A stretch of DNA of 32,650 nt from an uncultured Burkholderiaceae bacterium (lineage in GTDB: Bacteria; Pseudomonadota; Gammaproteobacteria; Burkholderiales; Burkholderiaceae_C). The notes below the pieces were generated by a model that searched no databases, was not told the origin of the DNA, and worked only from the letters and a program-made list of their open reading frames with translations. Shown here one piece after another: positions 14,154-21,783 of this stretch. A program made the position numbers and the translations under genes. Position 1 is the first letter of the stretch. Every line of letters starts with the position of its first letter. The stretch lies in the NCBI GenBank assembly GCA_938022295.1, contig CALIDR010000144.1, forward strand, positions 1 to 32,650, written 5' to 3'.

Positions 14154-15650
14154 TTGCGGTCCAACGGGGCGGGCGGCGCGCGGAGGGGGCTGGCAGCCGT
14201 CGCGTTGGCATTGCTGTCGCTTTGCGCAGGCGCGGCCGACTGGTCGCGCGAAGTTCTGTACTTCGTCCTGATCGATCGCTTCGCCGACGGCGACGCCACG
14301 AACAACCGCGGCGTGGACCGCCGCAACCCCGGGGGCTGGCACGGCGGCGACCTGAAGGGGCTCACCGCGCAGCTCGACGAACTGCGCGACCTCGGCGTGA
14401 CGGCGCTGTGGATCAATCCGGTGCAGCTGCAGCAGGCGCGCGGCATGCCGGCCCAGGCGCCGGGCGCGCCGGCGTTCGTGCACGAGCCCTTCCACGGCTA
14501 CTGGATCCACGATTTCGAGGCGATCGAGCCGCGCTTCGGCGCCGCCGACGACCTGAAGCGCCTGGTCGACGAAGCCCGCGCGCGCGGCATCAAGGTGCTG
14601 CTCGACGTCGTCTACAACCACACCGGGTACACGTCCAAGTACGCCGACCGCCGCACCAGCGACGGCCAGCCGTGGGTCCGCAGGGGCGAGGGCAACTGCG
14701 AGGTCGAGCCGGTGACCTGCGCCGTCGGCGGGCTGCCCGATCTGCGCACCGAACTGCCCGAGGTCCGCGACCACGTGCTGCGGGCCAACATCGCGCTGGC
14801 CCGGCGCGCCGGCGTCGACGGCTTCCGCCTCGACACCTACAAGCACATCGACGGCGACTTTTGGGCCGAGCACCGCCGGCGCACGCGCGCCGAGCTGGGG
14901 CCGCAGTTCTTCCTGCTGGCGGAGGTCTGGGGCGGCACCGCGCAGTCGCTCGACGGCTTCTTCGCGCGTGACGAGGTCGACGCGGGCTTCGATTTCAGCT
15001 TCAAGGGCAGCTGCGAAGCCTGGGTGCAGGGGCGCGGGCGCACGGTGGCCTACGCAGCCTACCTGCGCTCGCGCCACCAGGTGCGGCCGGGCTACCACCT
15101 CGCGCACTACCTCTCCAGTCACGACGAGCCGATGATGCTCGGCACGCTCGGCGGCGATCGTGCCCGCTTCCGGCTGTGCGCCGCGCTGCAGATGACCTCG
15201 CTCGGCATTCCCGTCGTCTACTACGGCGAAGAGGTCGCCCGCGGCGGCCACGACTGGCCGTTCAACCGCAACCCGATGCCCTGGGGCGAGCGCGACATCC
15301 AGCCCGGCAAGGGGATCGCGCGCGACGAGTCGATGCGCGAGTTCTACAAGGCGCTGATCCGCATCCGCCGCGAGCATCCGGCGCTGACGCAGGGCGGCTA
15401 CGAGATGCTGACCCGGCCGCAGGATCCGGTGCTCGCGTTCGGCCGCCACGATCCCGCGAGCGGGGACCGCGTCGTCGTCCTAGTCCATCGCGAGGACCAG
15501 CCCGGCCGCGCCGACGTCGCGCTGCCCGCCGACTGGCCCGCCGCGTGGCGGGACCGCCTGGACGGGCACGACGTGAACGCCGTCGACGGGCGGCTGGCCG
15601 TCGAGATGGCGGCGCGGTCGGTGCGCATCCTGGCGCCGGTTCGCCCCTAG
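14154..15650 (+). CDS. Secreted alpha-amylase, glycoside hydrolase family 13, 498 aa
   Basis: It hydrolyses alpha-1,4-glucosidic bonds in starch or maltodextrin outside the cytoplasm. The four GH13 regions are present: DVVYNH (region I); GFRLDTYKH with nucleophile Asp227 (II); LLAEVWGG with acid/base Glu257 (III); and YLSSHDE with Asp324 (IV). The start is TTG at 14154 behind AGGAG. The first 27 residues form a signal peptide: basic start, GLAAVALALLSLCAGA core and cleavage near AGA-AD. The barrel starts at once with VLYFVLIDRFADGD. It is the first gene of the + strand mal unit, 21 bases before malK, and diverges from glk. Its position suggests it makes the substrate for the transporter encoded downstream. 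Subfamily and exact product (maltose or longer) are not determined. Confidence 0.9.
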   Translation: MRSNGAGGARRGLAAVALALLSLCAGAADWSREVLYFVLIDRFADGDATNNRGVDRRNPGGWHGGDLKGLTAQLDELRDLGVTALWINPVQLQQARGMPAQAPGAPAFVHEPFHGYWIHDFEAIEPRFGAADDLKRLVDEARARGIKVLLDVVYNHTGYTSKYADRRTSDGQPWVRRGEGNCEVEPVTCAVGGLPDLRTELPEVRDHVLRANIALARRAGVDGFRLDTYKHIDGDFWAEHRRRTRAELGPQFFLLAEVWGGTAQSLDGFFARDEVDAGFDFSFKGSCEAWVQGRGRTVAYAAYLRSRHQVRPGYHLAHYLSSHDEPMMLGTLGGDRARFRLCAALQMTSLGIPVVYYGEEVARGGHDWPFNRNPMPWGERDIQPGKGIARDESMREFYKALIRIRREHPALTQGGYEMLTRPQDPVLAFGRHDPASGDRVVVLVHREDQPGRADVALPADWPAAWRDRLDGHDVNAVDGRLAVEMAARSVRILAPVRP

Positions 15651-15671
15651 CCGCAGGCAGTCGAGCAGGCG

Positions 15672-16790
15672 ATGGCTTCGATCACGCTGGACCACATCGG
15701 CAAGTCGTACACGCCGGGCGTCGACGTGATCCGCGACCTCACGTTCGAGATCAGGGACGGCGAGTTCATGGTCTTCGTCGGCCCGTCGGGCTGCGGCAAG
15801 TCGACCGTGCTGCGCATGATCGCCGGGCTGGAGAGCATCACCAGCGGCACGCTGAAGATCGGCGACCGGGTCGTCAACGACGTGCACCCGAAGGACCGCG
15901 ACATCGCGATGGTGTTCCAGAGCTATGCGCTGTATCCGCACATGACGGTGTACGACAACATCGCCTTCGGGCTGCAGATCCGCAAGATCCCGGAAGCCGA
16001 GATCCGCAAGCGGGTCCAGGAGGCGGCCGAGACGCTCGGCCTGAACGCGTTCCTCGACCGCAAGCCGAAGGCGCTGTCGGGCGGCCAGCGCCAGCGGGTG
16101 GCGCTCGGCCGCGCGATCGTGCGCAACCCGAGCGTGTTCCTGTTCGACGAGCCGCTGTCGAACCTGGACGCCGAGCTTCGGGTGCACATGCGCGCGGAGC
16201 TCTCGAAGCTGCAGCGGCGGCTGAAGACGACCACCGTCTACGTCACCCACGACCAGGTCGAGGCGATGACGATGGGCCACCGCATCGCGGTGCTGCGCCC
16301 TTGCGGCAAGGACCCGGGCGTGAGCAACCTGACACAGATCGGCACGCCGATGGAGATCTACGACACGCCGGCGAACCTCTTCACCGCCGGCTTCATGGGC
16401 ACGCCGAAGATGAACCTGCTCAAGGCCAGGCTCAGCGACGACGGCCGCGACGTGCTGTGCCACGGCGTGCGCATGCCGGTGTCGGAGGCATTCCGCGCCG
16501 CGGCACTGCAGCACCGCGGCCGCGACGTGGTGCTGGGCATCCGCCCCGAGCACATCGGGGCGGCGCACGAGATCGACTGGCAAAGCGACTGCGGCATCAC
16601 CGGCACGATCGAGATCCTCGAGCCGCTGGGCCACGAGGTCATCGTGCACTTCCAGGTCCACGGCGAGACGGTGTCCGGGCGGCTGCGCAGCCACACCGCG
16701 CTGCCGGCGCCGGGCGACCCGATCACGCTGAAGGTCAAGACCGAGGCGATGCACCTGTTCGACCCCGTCACCGAACAACGCCTGAGTTGA
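15672..16790 (+). CDS. malK: Maltose/maltodextrin ABC transporter ATP-binding protein MalK, 372 aa
   Basis: This is the ATPase subunit of a CUT1-family sugar importer. It shows Walker A GPSGCGKST (37-45), Q-loop MVFQSYALYPHMT, signature LSGGQRQRVALGRA (from 135), Walker B VFLFDEP with Asp159 and catalytic Glu160, and the switch His193 in THDQVEAMT. Residues about 240-370 form the MalK/UgpC-type C-terminal regulatory OB-fold domain (VLGIRPEHIG). In E. coli this domain receives signals from regulators and EIIA-Glc. The length is normal. It is followed by malE after 25 bases and belongs to the amylase-malKEFG unit. MalK and UgpC are alike in sequence; the amylase and glucodextranase neighbours favour maltodextrin. 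Confidence 0.9.
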   Translation: MASITLDHIGKSYTPGVDVIRDLTFEIRDGEFMVFVGPSGCGKSTVLRMIAGLESITSGTLKIGDRVVNDVHPKDRDIAMVFQSYALYPHMTVYDNIAFGLQIRKIPEAEIRKRVQEAAETLGLNAFLDRKPKALSGGQRQRVALGRAIVRNPSVFLFDEPLSNLDAELRVHMRAELSKLQRRLKTTTVYVTHDQVEAMTMGHRIAVLRPCGKDPGVSNLTQIGTPMEIYDTPANLFTAGFMGTPKMNLLKARLSDDGRDVLCHGVRMPVSEAFRAAALQHRGRDVVLGIRPEHIGAAHEIDWQSDCGITGTIEILEPLGHEVIVHFQVHGETVSGRLRSHTALPAPGDPITLKVKTEAMHLFDPVTEQRLS

Positions 16791-16815
16791 ACCCCGTACG
16801 ACGCAGGAGCCGACC

Positions 16816-18042
16816 ATGCTGTCCACCTTGATCAAGACCACCATTGCCGCCGCTTCGCTCGCCCTGGCGGCGGGCGCCCTCGCGCAGTCCGGCGGCGAGC
16901 TCGTCGTCTGGCACGCCTACCGGGCGGCCGAGAAGGCCGCCTTCGAGAAGGTCGTCGACAACTTCGCCAAGACGCCGGCCGCCAGGGGCATGAAGGTGTC
17001 GACGCTGGCGATTCCCTACGACGCCTACGCCGACCGCATCAGCGCCGCCGTGCCGCGCGGGCGCGGGCCGGACGTCTTCATCTACGCCCAGGACCGGCTG
17101 GGCGGCTGGATCGAGGCCGGCAAGACGGTCGAGCCGATCGACTTCTTCCTCGACAAGGCGACCAAGGACCGGCTGCTGCCGGGCATGCTCGATGCGATGA
17201 CCTACAAGGGCGGCGTGTGGGGCCTGCCGATCAACTACAAGATGCCCACGCTGATCTACAACAAGGACCTGGTCAAGGAGCCGCCCAAGACCACCGGCGA
17301 GATGATCCGGCTGGCCAAGTCGCTGACCAACGCGCAGTCGGGCCGCTACGGGCTGGCGTACTGGTACACCAACTTCTACTTCCACTCGGCGCTGATGAAC
17401 GCCTTCGGCGGCAGCGTGTTCGACAAGGACGGCAAGCTGACCCTCAACAGCCCGGCCACCGTCGCGTCGCTGAACCAGATGATGACCTGGTACAAGACCG
17501 ACGGCGTGCTGCCCACCGAGCCGAGCGAGGCGCTGATCGCGTCGATGTTCAACGAGGGCAAGGCCGCGATGGTCATCAACGGCCCGTGGTTCGTCGGCGA
17601 CATCGACCGCAAGATCAACGTCGGCTTCGCGGTGCTGCCGATCGTCGACGCGACGAAGAAGCCGATGCGCCCCTGGATGACGATCGAGGGCGCCTACATC
17701 TCGGCCGGCTCGGCGAACAAGGAGGTGGCGTACGAGCTGGTCAAGTACCTGACGAGCGAGGAGGCCGGGCTGATCCTGGCCGTCGAGGGGCGCCAGCTGC
17801 ACACCAACAAGGCGATCTACGCCAATCCGCAGGTCGCCGGCGACCCGGTGCTCAAGGCGTTCCGCGACCAGCTCGACAACGCCGAGCCGATGCCCAACCG
17901 CCCCGAGATGACGATGGTGTGGTCGCCGGTGACGACGGCGATGAACAAGATCGTCAAGGGCAACGCCACCGTCGAGGCGGCGTTGCGCGAGGCGTCCGGC
18001 GCGATCCAGGAGAGCATCAACGCGCTGCGCCGCTCGCGCTGA
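16816..18042 (+). CDS. malE: Maltose/maltodextrin-binding periplasmic protein MalE-like, 408 aa
   Basis: This is the periplasmic solute-binding subunit that delivers maltodextrin to MalFG. The ATG at 16816 follows AGGAG (16805-16809). A signal peptide spans residues 1-23 (LIKTTIAAASLALAAGALA). The mature protein begins SGGELVVWHAYRAAEK, typical of family 1 extracellular solute-binding proteins. Other marks are GRGPDVFIYAQDRLGGW, WGLPINYKMPTLIYNK, FNEGKAAMVINGPWF and VWSPVTTAMNKIV, all MalE-like. The length fits the family. It ends 43 bases before malF. Specificity for maltodextrins is inferred from the family and the locus, and transport of other oligoglucosides is possible. Confidence 0.9.
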   Translation: MLSTLIKTTIAAASLALAAGALAQSGGELVVWHAYRAAEKAAFEKVVDNFAKTPAARGMKVSTLAIPYDAYADRISAAVPRGRGPDVFIYAQDRLGGWIEAGKTVEPIDFFLDKATKDRLLPGMLDAMTYKGGVWGLPINYKMPTLIYNKDLVKEPPKTTGEMIRLAKSLTNAQSGRYGLAYWYTNFYFHSALMNAFGGSVFDKDGKLTLNSPATVASLNQMMTWYKTDGVLPTEPSEALIASMFNEGKAAMVINGPWFVGDIDRKINVGFAVLPIVDATKKPMRPWMTIEGAYISAGSANKEVAYELVKYLTSEEAGLILAVEGRQLHTNKAIYANPQVAGDPVLKAFRDQLDNAEPMPNRPEMTMVWSPVTTAMNKIVKGNATVEAALREASGAIQESINALRRSR

Positions 18043-18085
18043 CGACGGCGCCCGACGGCTGCCGGCACCCGCGGTCACGACGACG

Positions 18086-19996
18086 ATGGACTGGCTCAAG
18101 CGCTCGGCATCGCTCGGCCTGGGCGTCGCGCTGGCCGTCGTCGTCGCGCTCACGGGCTGGCTGTTCGGCGGCGTCAGCGGCGACCTCGCCGCGCAGCAGA
18201 AGCAGCGCGAAGTGGTGCTGCTCGCCAACGCCGTGTCGGCGTCGCTGGCCGGCGCCGGGGACACCGATGCCGTGCGGGAGCGCCTCGAACGCTGGCAGCG
18301 CGAGCACCCGGGCCTGCAGTCGGTGCGGGTGGTCGCCGGCCGGGAGCTGCTCGGCTCGACGTTCGCGGCGGATCAGGCGCCACGCATGCTGCGGCTCGAC
18401 GAGAAGCCATGGTTCGATCTCGCGGCCGAGCTGCGCGCGGCGATCGCGACCAACGTCGCCGAAGGGGTCGTGCGGCGCAAGACGATCGACATCGTCGACC
18501 CGCGCGACGGCGCGATCACCGTCAGCGTGCCGTATCGCGTCGACGGCGAGATCGAGGGGATGGTGCAGGTGCGCGTGCGCCCCGCGGCGCGCGACGTCAC
18601 GGTGTCCACCGGCTGGGTGCTGCCCGCGCTCGTGCTGGCCGCCGGGTTCGGCATCGGCGCGCTGCTGCGCGTGCACCCCGACCGGCGCTTCGACGTCGGC
18701 CGCGCGGTGGCACTGGTGGCGCTGCTCGCGCTGGCGATCGGGTTCCAGCAGCAGCGCCTGCGCAGCATGGCCGACGCCACCGCGGCCAGCGCGGCGGTGC
18801 TGTCGCAGGTGCAGGCCGCGGCGGCGGCCACCTATGCGCGCACGGGGGCGCCGTCACTGCCGCCGCAGGCGGCCAGCCCCTGGGACACCGACGTCTACGG
18901 CCGCCCGCTGGGCCTGATCGCGCCGGACGGCCGCCTGCTGCCCGAAGCGGCGGACGCCGCCAAGGACGCCCACACGGTGTTCCTGGAGCGCAGCTTCTGG
19001 GCGGTCGACGCCCTCGGCGTGCTGGTGCTGCTGTTCTTCGTCCAGGGCTACGCGGCACGTACCGCGGCGGCGCTGCGCGAACACGCGGTGGCCTACGCCT
19101 ACGTCGCGCCGGCGATGATCGGCATGCTGGTGCTCGTCTTCTTCCCGTTCTTCTACGGCATCGCACTGTCGTTCACCGACACCACGCTGTTCAACGAGCA
19201 GCTGCCGTTCCGCGAACGCTGGATCGGCCTGGGCAACTTCGTGGCCATCCTGGGCGACTTCAACATCGTCACCACCACGGCCGAGGGCACGGTGGTGAAC
19301 TACCAGAACTTCTACTGGACGCTGATGGTGACGGTGATCTGGACCGTCACCAACGTCACGGTCGGCGTCACGTTCGGCTTCCTGCTCGCGCTGGCGCTGA
19401 ACACCGAGGGCTTTCGCGGCAAGACGATCTACCGCGTGCTGCTGATCCTGCCGTGGGCGATCCCCAACTACATCACCGCCCTCACGTGGCGGGGCATGTT
19501 CCACCCCCAGTTCGGCGTCATCAACCAGGTGCTGCAGATGTTCGGCCTCGAGCCGGTGCGCTGGTTCGACGGAGTCGTCAGCTCGTTCATGACCGGCCTG
19601 ATCACCAACGGCTGGCTGAGCTTTCCGTTCATGATGGTGGTGATCCTCGGCGCGCTGCAGTCGATCCCGAAGGACATGTACGAGGCGGCCGAAGTGGAAG
19701 GCGCCAGCCGCTGGCAGCAGCTCAGGCGCATCACGCTGCCGCTGCTGCGGCCGACGCTGATCCCGGCGATCGTGCTGTCGGTCGTGTGGACCTTCAACAT
19801 GTTCAACATCATCTTCCTCGTCAGCGGCGGCGAGCCGGGGGGCGCCAACGAGATCCTGATCACCAAGGCCTACAAGATCGCCTTCGAGCAGTACCAGTAC
19901 GCCTACGCGGCGGCGTACTCGACGGTGATCTTCGCGATCCTGCTGATCTACGGCTACTTCCAGACCCGCGTCACGCGGGCCACGGAGAGCTACTGA
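18086..19996 (+). CDS. malF: Maltodextrin ABC transporter permease MalF with long N-terminal extension, 636 aa
   Basis: The C-terminal part, from about residue 334 (YAYVAPAMIGMLVLVFFPFFYGIALSF), is a MalF-type inner-membrane permease. It has the EAA loop EAAEVEGASRWQQL (from 533) that docks on MalK. The first 330 or so residues are extra. They comprise a membrane helix (about 8-30), an extracytoplasmic region (about 31-170) resembling a Cache-like sensor fold in layout, two helices (about 176-192 and 205-222), a second soluble segment with SPWDTDVYGRPLG, and a helix near 305-325. E. coli MalF (514 aa) has its large periplasmic loop elsewhere, between helices 3 and 4. The extension may sense ligand or contact MalE (inference). 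No clear ribosome binding site precedes the ATG. The stop overlaps a 23-codon ORF. Confidence 0.88.
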   Translation: MDWLKRSASLGLGVALAVVVALTGWLFGGVSGDLAAQQKQREVVLLANAVSASLAGAGDTDAVRERLERWQREHPGLQSVRVVAGRELLGSTFAADQAPRMLRLDEKPWFDLAAELRAAIATNVAEGVVRRKTIDIVDPRDGAITVSVPYRVDGEIEGMVQVRVRPAARDVTVSTGWVLPALVLAAGFGIGALLRVHPDRRFDVGRAVALVALLALAIGFQQQRLRSMADATAASAAVLSQVQAAAAATYARTGAPSLPPQAASPWDTDVYGRPLGLIAPDGRLLPEAADAAKDAHTVFLERSFWAVDALGVLVLLFFVQGYAARTAAALREHAVAYAYVAPAMIGMLVLVFFPFFYGIALSFTDTTLFNEQLPFRERWIGLGNFVAILGDFNIVTTTAEGTVVNYQNFYWTLMVTVIWTVTNVTVGVTFGFLLALALNTEGFRGKTIYRVLLILPWAIPNYITALTWRGMFHPQFGVINQVLQMFGLEPVRWFDGVVSSFMTGLITNGWLSFPFMMVVILGALQSIPKDMYEAAEVEGASRWQQLRRITLPLLRPTLIPAIVLSVVWTFNMFNIIFLVSGGEPGGANEILITKAYKIAFEQYQYAYAAAYSTVIFAILLIYGYFQTRVTRATESY

Positions 19997-20067
19997 TGGC
20001 CCGCTCGACACCCGCGCCGCACGCCGCCCGCGGCGCACCTTCACGAGGCCCGGCAAGGACGCAGTGA
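19996..20067 (+). CDS. Short ORF (23 codons) linking malF and malG
   Basis: ATG at 19996-19998 overlaps the malF stop as TGATG (19994-19998). The frame runs 23 codons, rich in Ala, Arg and Pro, to TGA at 20065-20067, which again overlaps the malG start as TGATG (20065-20069). The product resembles no known protein and may be non-functional. The exact double overlap suggests it could pass terminating ribosomes from malF to malG (inference). Chance cannot be excluded. Confidence 0.35.
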   Translation: MARSTPAPHAARGAPSRGPARTQ

Positions 20068-20942
20068 TGGCCACGATCGACCGCCCGCGCAACCCGCTGT
20101 GGCTGCACGCAGCGCTGATCAGCTTCACGCTGCTGACGATCTACCCCGTGCTGTGGGTGCTGACGCTGGCGTTCTCGGGCCAGCAGAGCGTGGGCATCGT
20201 CGACCTGCCGGTGAACCCGACCTTTCTCGAGCGCCTGCGCGCGGTGCTGCCGTGGCCGGCGCACGTGTCGGTGAAGAACTTCGTCGACGTGATGACCGAG
20301 CAGCCGTTCGGGCGCTGGCTGCTCAACAGCGTGATCGTGTCGCTGATGACGACGCTGCTGGGCGTGTTCCTCGCCTGCACCGCGGCCTACGCGTTCAGCC
20401 GCTTCCGCTTCCCGGGCCGCGACCAGGGGATGCTGGCGTTCCTGGTTTCGCAGATGTTCCCGGGCACGCTGATGCTGATACCGCTGTTCATCATCATCGT
20501 CAAGTGGCTCGGTCTGGGCAACAGCTTCGTCGGGCTGGTGATCGTCTACGCGACGACCGCGATCCCGTTCTGCGTGTGGATGCTCAAGGGCTACTTCGAC
20601 ACGATCCCGATCGACATCGAGGAGTCGGCGCGCATCGACGGGGCGAGCCCGCAGGTGATCTTCTTCCGCATCATCCTGCCGCTGGCCAAGCCCGCCATCG
20701 CGATCACCGCGCTGTTCTCGTTCATGACGGCATGGAACGAGTTCATCCTCGCCTCCGTGTTCATGGAGGCTGAATCCAAGTACACGGCGCCGGTCGGGCT
20801 GCGCTTCTTCGTCGGCGGCTTCAGCTCGCAGTGGGGATTCTTCGCGGCGGGCTCGGTGATCGTGTCGTTGCCGGTCGTGATCCTGTTCATGTACCTGCAG
20901 AAGTACTTGGTGTCCGGCCTGACCGCCGGCAGCGTCAAGTAG
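20067..20942 (+). CDS. malG: Maltodextrin ABC transporter permease MalG, 291 aa
   Basis: This is the second inner-membrane permease of the importer. The ATG at 20067 is chosen over a GTG three bases earlier. About six membrane helices are visible, from LHAALISFTLLTIYPVLWVLTLAF near the N-terminus to VIVSLPVVILFMYLQKYLV at the C-terminus. The EAA loop reads IEESARIDGASPQVIFF, the MalK docking site. MalG-type features include SQMFPGTLMLIPLFIII and the end LVSGLTAGSVK, very close to the end of E. coli MalG. The length fits (E. coli 296). It lies 26 bases before the glucodextranase-C-domain gene and shares its transcription unit. Confidence 0.93.
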   Translation: MATIDRPRNPLWLHAALISFTLLTIYPVLWVLTLAFSGQQSVGIVDLPVNPTFLERLRAVLPWPAHVSVKNFVDVMTEQPFGRWLLNSVIVSLMTTLLGVFLACTAAYAFSRFRFPGRDQGMLAFLVSQMFPGTLMLIPLFIIIVKWLGLGNSFVGLVIVYATTAIPFCVWMLKGYFDTIPIDIEESARIDGASPQVIFFRIILPLAKPAIAITALFSFMTAWNEFILASVFMEAESKYTAPVGLRFFVGGFSSQWGFFAAGSVIVSLPVVILFMYLQKYLVSGLTAGSVK

Positions 20943-20968
20943 TGTTGTTCACCCTCGAGGAGGAAGCG

Positions 20969-21754
20969 ATGAGATCCCTGCATCCGTTACGAGCGATCGC
21001 GCTGGCCGCGGCCTTTGCGGCCGGCCACGCCTTCGCGCAGACCGTGGAGTTCACCGACCCGCGCGGCGACGACAAGGGCCCCGGCAACTACACCTACCCC
21101 ACCGACGGCGTCTACAAGCCGGGCTCGTTCGACCTGACGAAGCTCGCCGTGCGGCGCAGCGGCAGCAACGTCGAGTTCGCGGTCGACGTCGCGGCCACGC
21201 TCGACGACCCCTGGGGCATGGGCGTGGGCTTCGCCACCCAGATGGTGTTCGTCTTCGTCAGCACCGGCGCGGGCGGCCACACCGACACGCCGCCGGGGCT
21301 GAACCTGCAGTTCGCCCCGGGCCACGAGTGGAACAAGGTCGTCGTGCTGTCGCCGCAGAAGAAGGCGCGCGTGGTCGCCGAGGCCGAGGCCAAGGCCGGC
21401 GCCCTGGCGAAGGACATCGTGGTCCCCAACATCACGCGCGGCAGCGGGCGCACGATCCGCGGCAGCGTGCCGCTGGCCGAGCTGGGCGGCGACGGCAACG
21501 TCGAGGCCTGGGGCTACCAGGTCGTCATGCAGTCCAACGAAGGATTCCCGGCGGCGACCGATTTCCTGACCCGCAAGGTCAACGAGTACGAGGGCCAGCA
21601 CCGCTTCGGCGGCGGCAACGACGGCGACTGCGACCCCCACGCGATGGACGTCCTCGACGGACCCGGCGCCTCGCAGGCCGAGATGCTCGCCCACGAGTGC
21701 GGTCCCGGCGGCGAGCGCAAGAAGATGGCCACGCTGAAGATGATCAAGAAGTGA
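20969..21754 (+). CDS. Periplasmic protein with glucodextranase C-terminal-type domain, 261 aa
   Basis: The ATG at 20969 follows GAGGAGGA. Residues 1-23 are a signal peptide (IALAAAFAAGHAFA). The mature start, VEFTDPRGDDKGPGNYTYPTDGVYKPGSFDL, matches what I recall of the glucodextranase C-terminal domain (Pfam PF09985, DOMON-like fold). That domain is found attached to glycoside hydrolases or alone near maltodextrin transport genes. It has no catalytic motif, so a carbohydrate-binding or electron/haem-binding role is possible, with carbohydrate binding favoured by context. Near the C-terminus there are Cys-containing, acidic segments (GDCDPHAMDVLDGPG and LAHECGPGG), perhaps a disulfide or metal site. 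It lies 29 bases upstream of the outer-membrane channel gene, suggesting a partnership. Confidence 0.8.
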   Translation: MRSLHPLRAIALAAAFAAGHAFAQTVEFTDPRGDDKGPGNYTYPTDGVYKPGSFDLTKLAVRRSGSNVEFAVDVAATLDDPWGMGVGFATQMVFVFVSTGAGGHTDTPPGLNLQFAPGHEWNKVVVLSPQKKARVVAEAEAKAGALAKDIVVPNITRGSGRTIRGSVPLAELGGDGNVEAWGYQVVMQSNEGFPAATDFLTRKVNEYEGQHRFGGGNDGDCDPHAMDVLDGPGASQAEMLAHECGPGGERKKMATLKMIKK

Positions 21755-21783
21755 AACCAGCCCTGGAACGAGGAGAGACGACG

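Noticed and set aside
20969-21754. Annotating the glucodextranase-C protein as a glucodextranase enzyme.
   Set aside because: Only the accessory domain type is present; no GH15 catalytic domain or catalytic Glu motif is seen.
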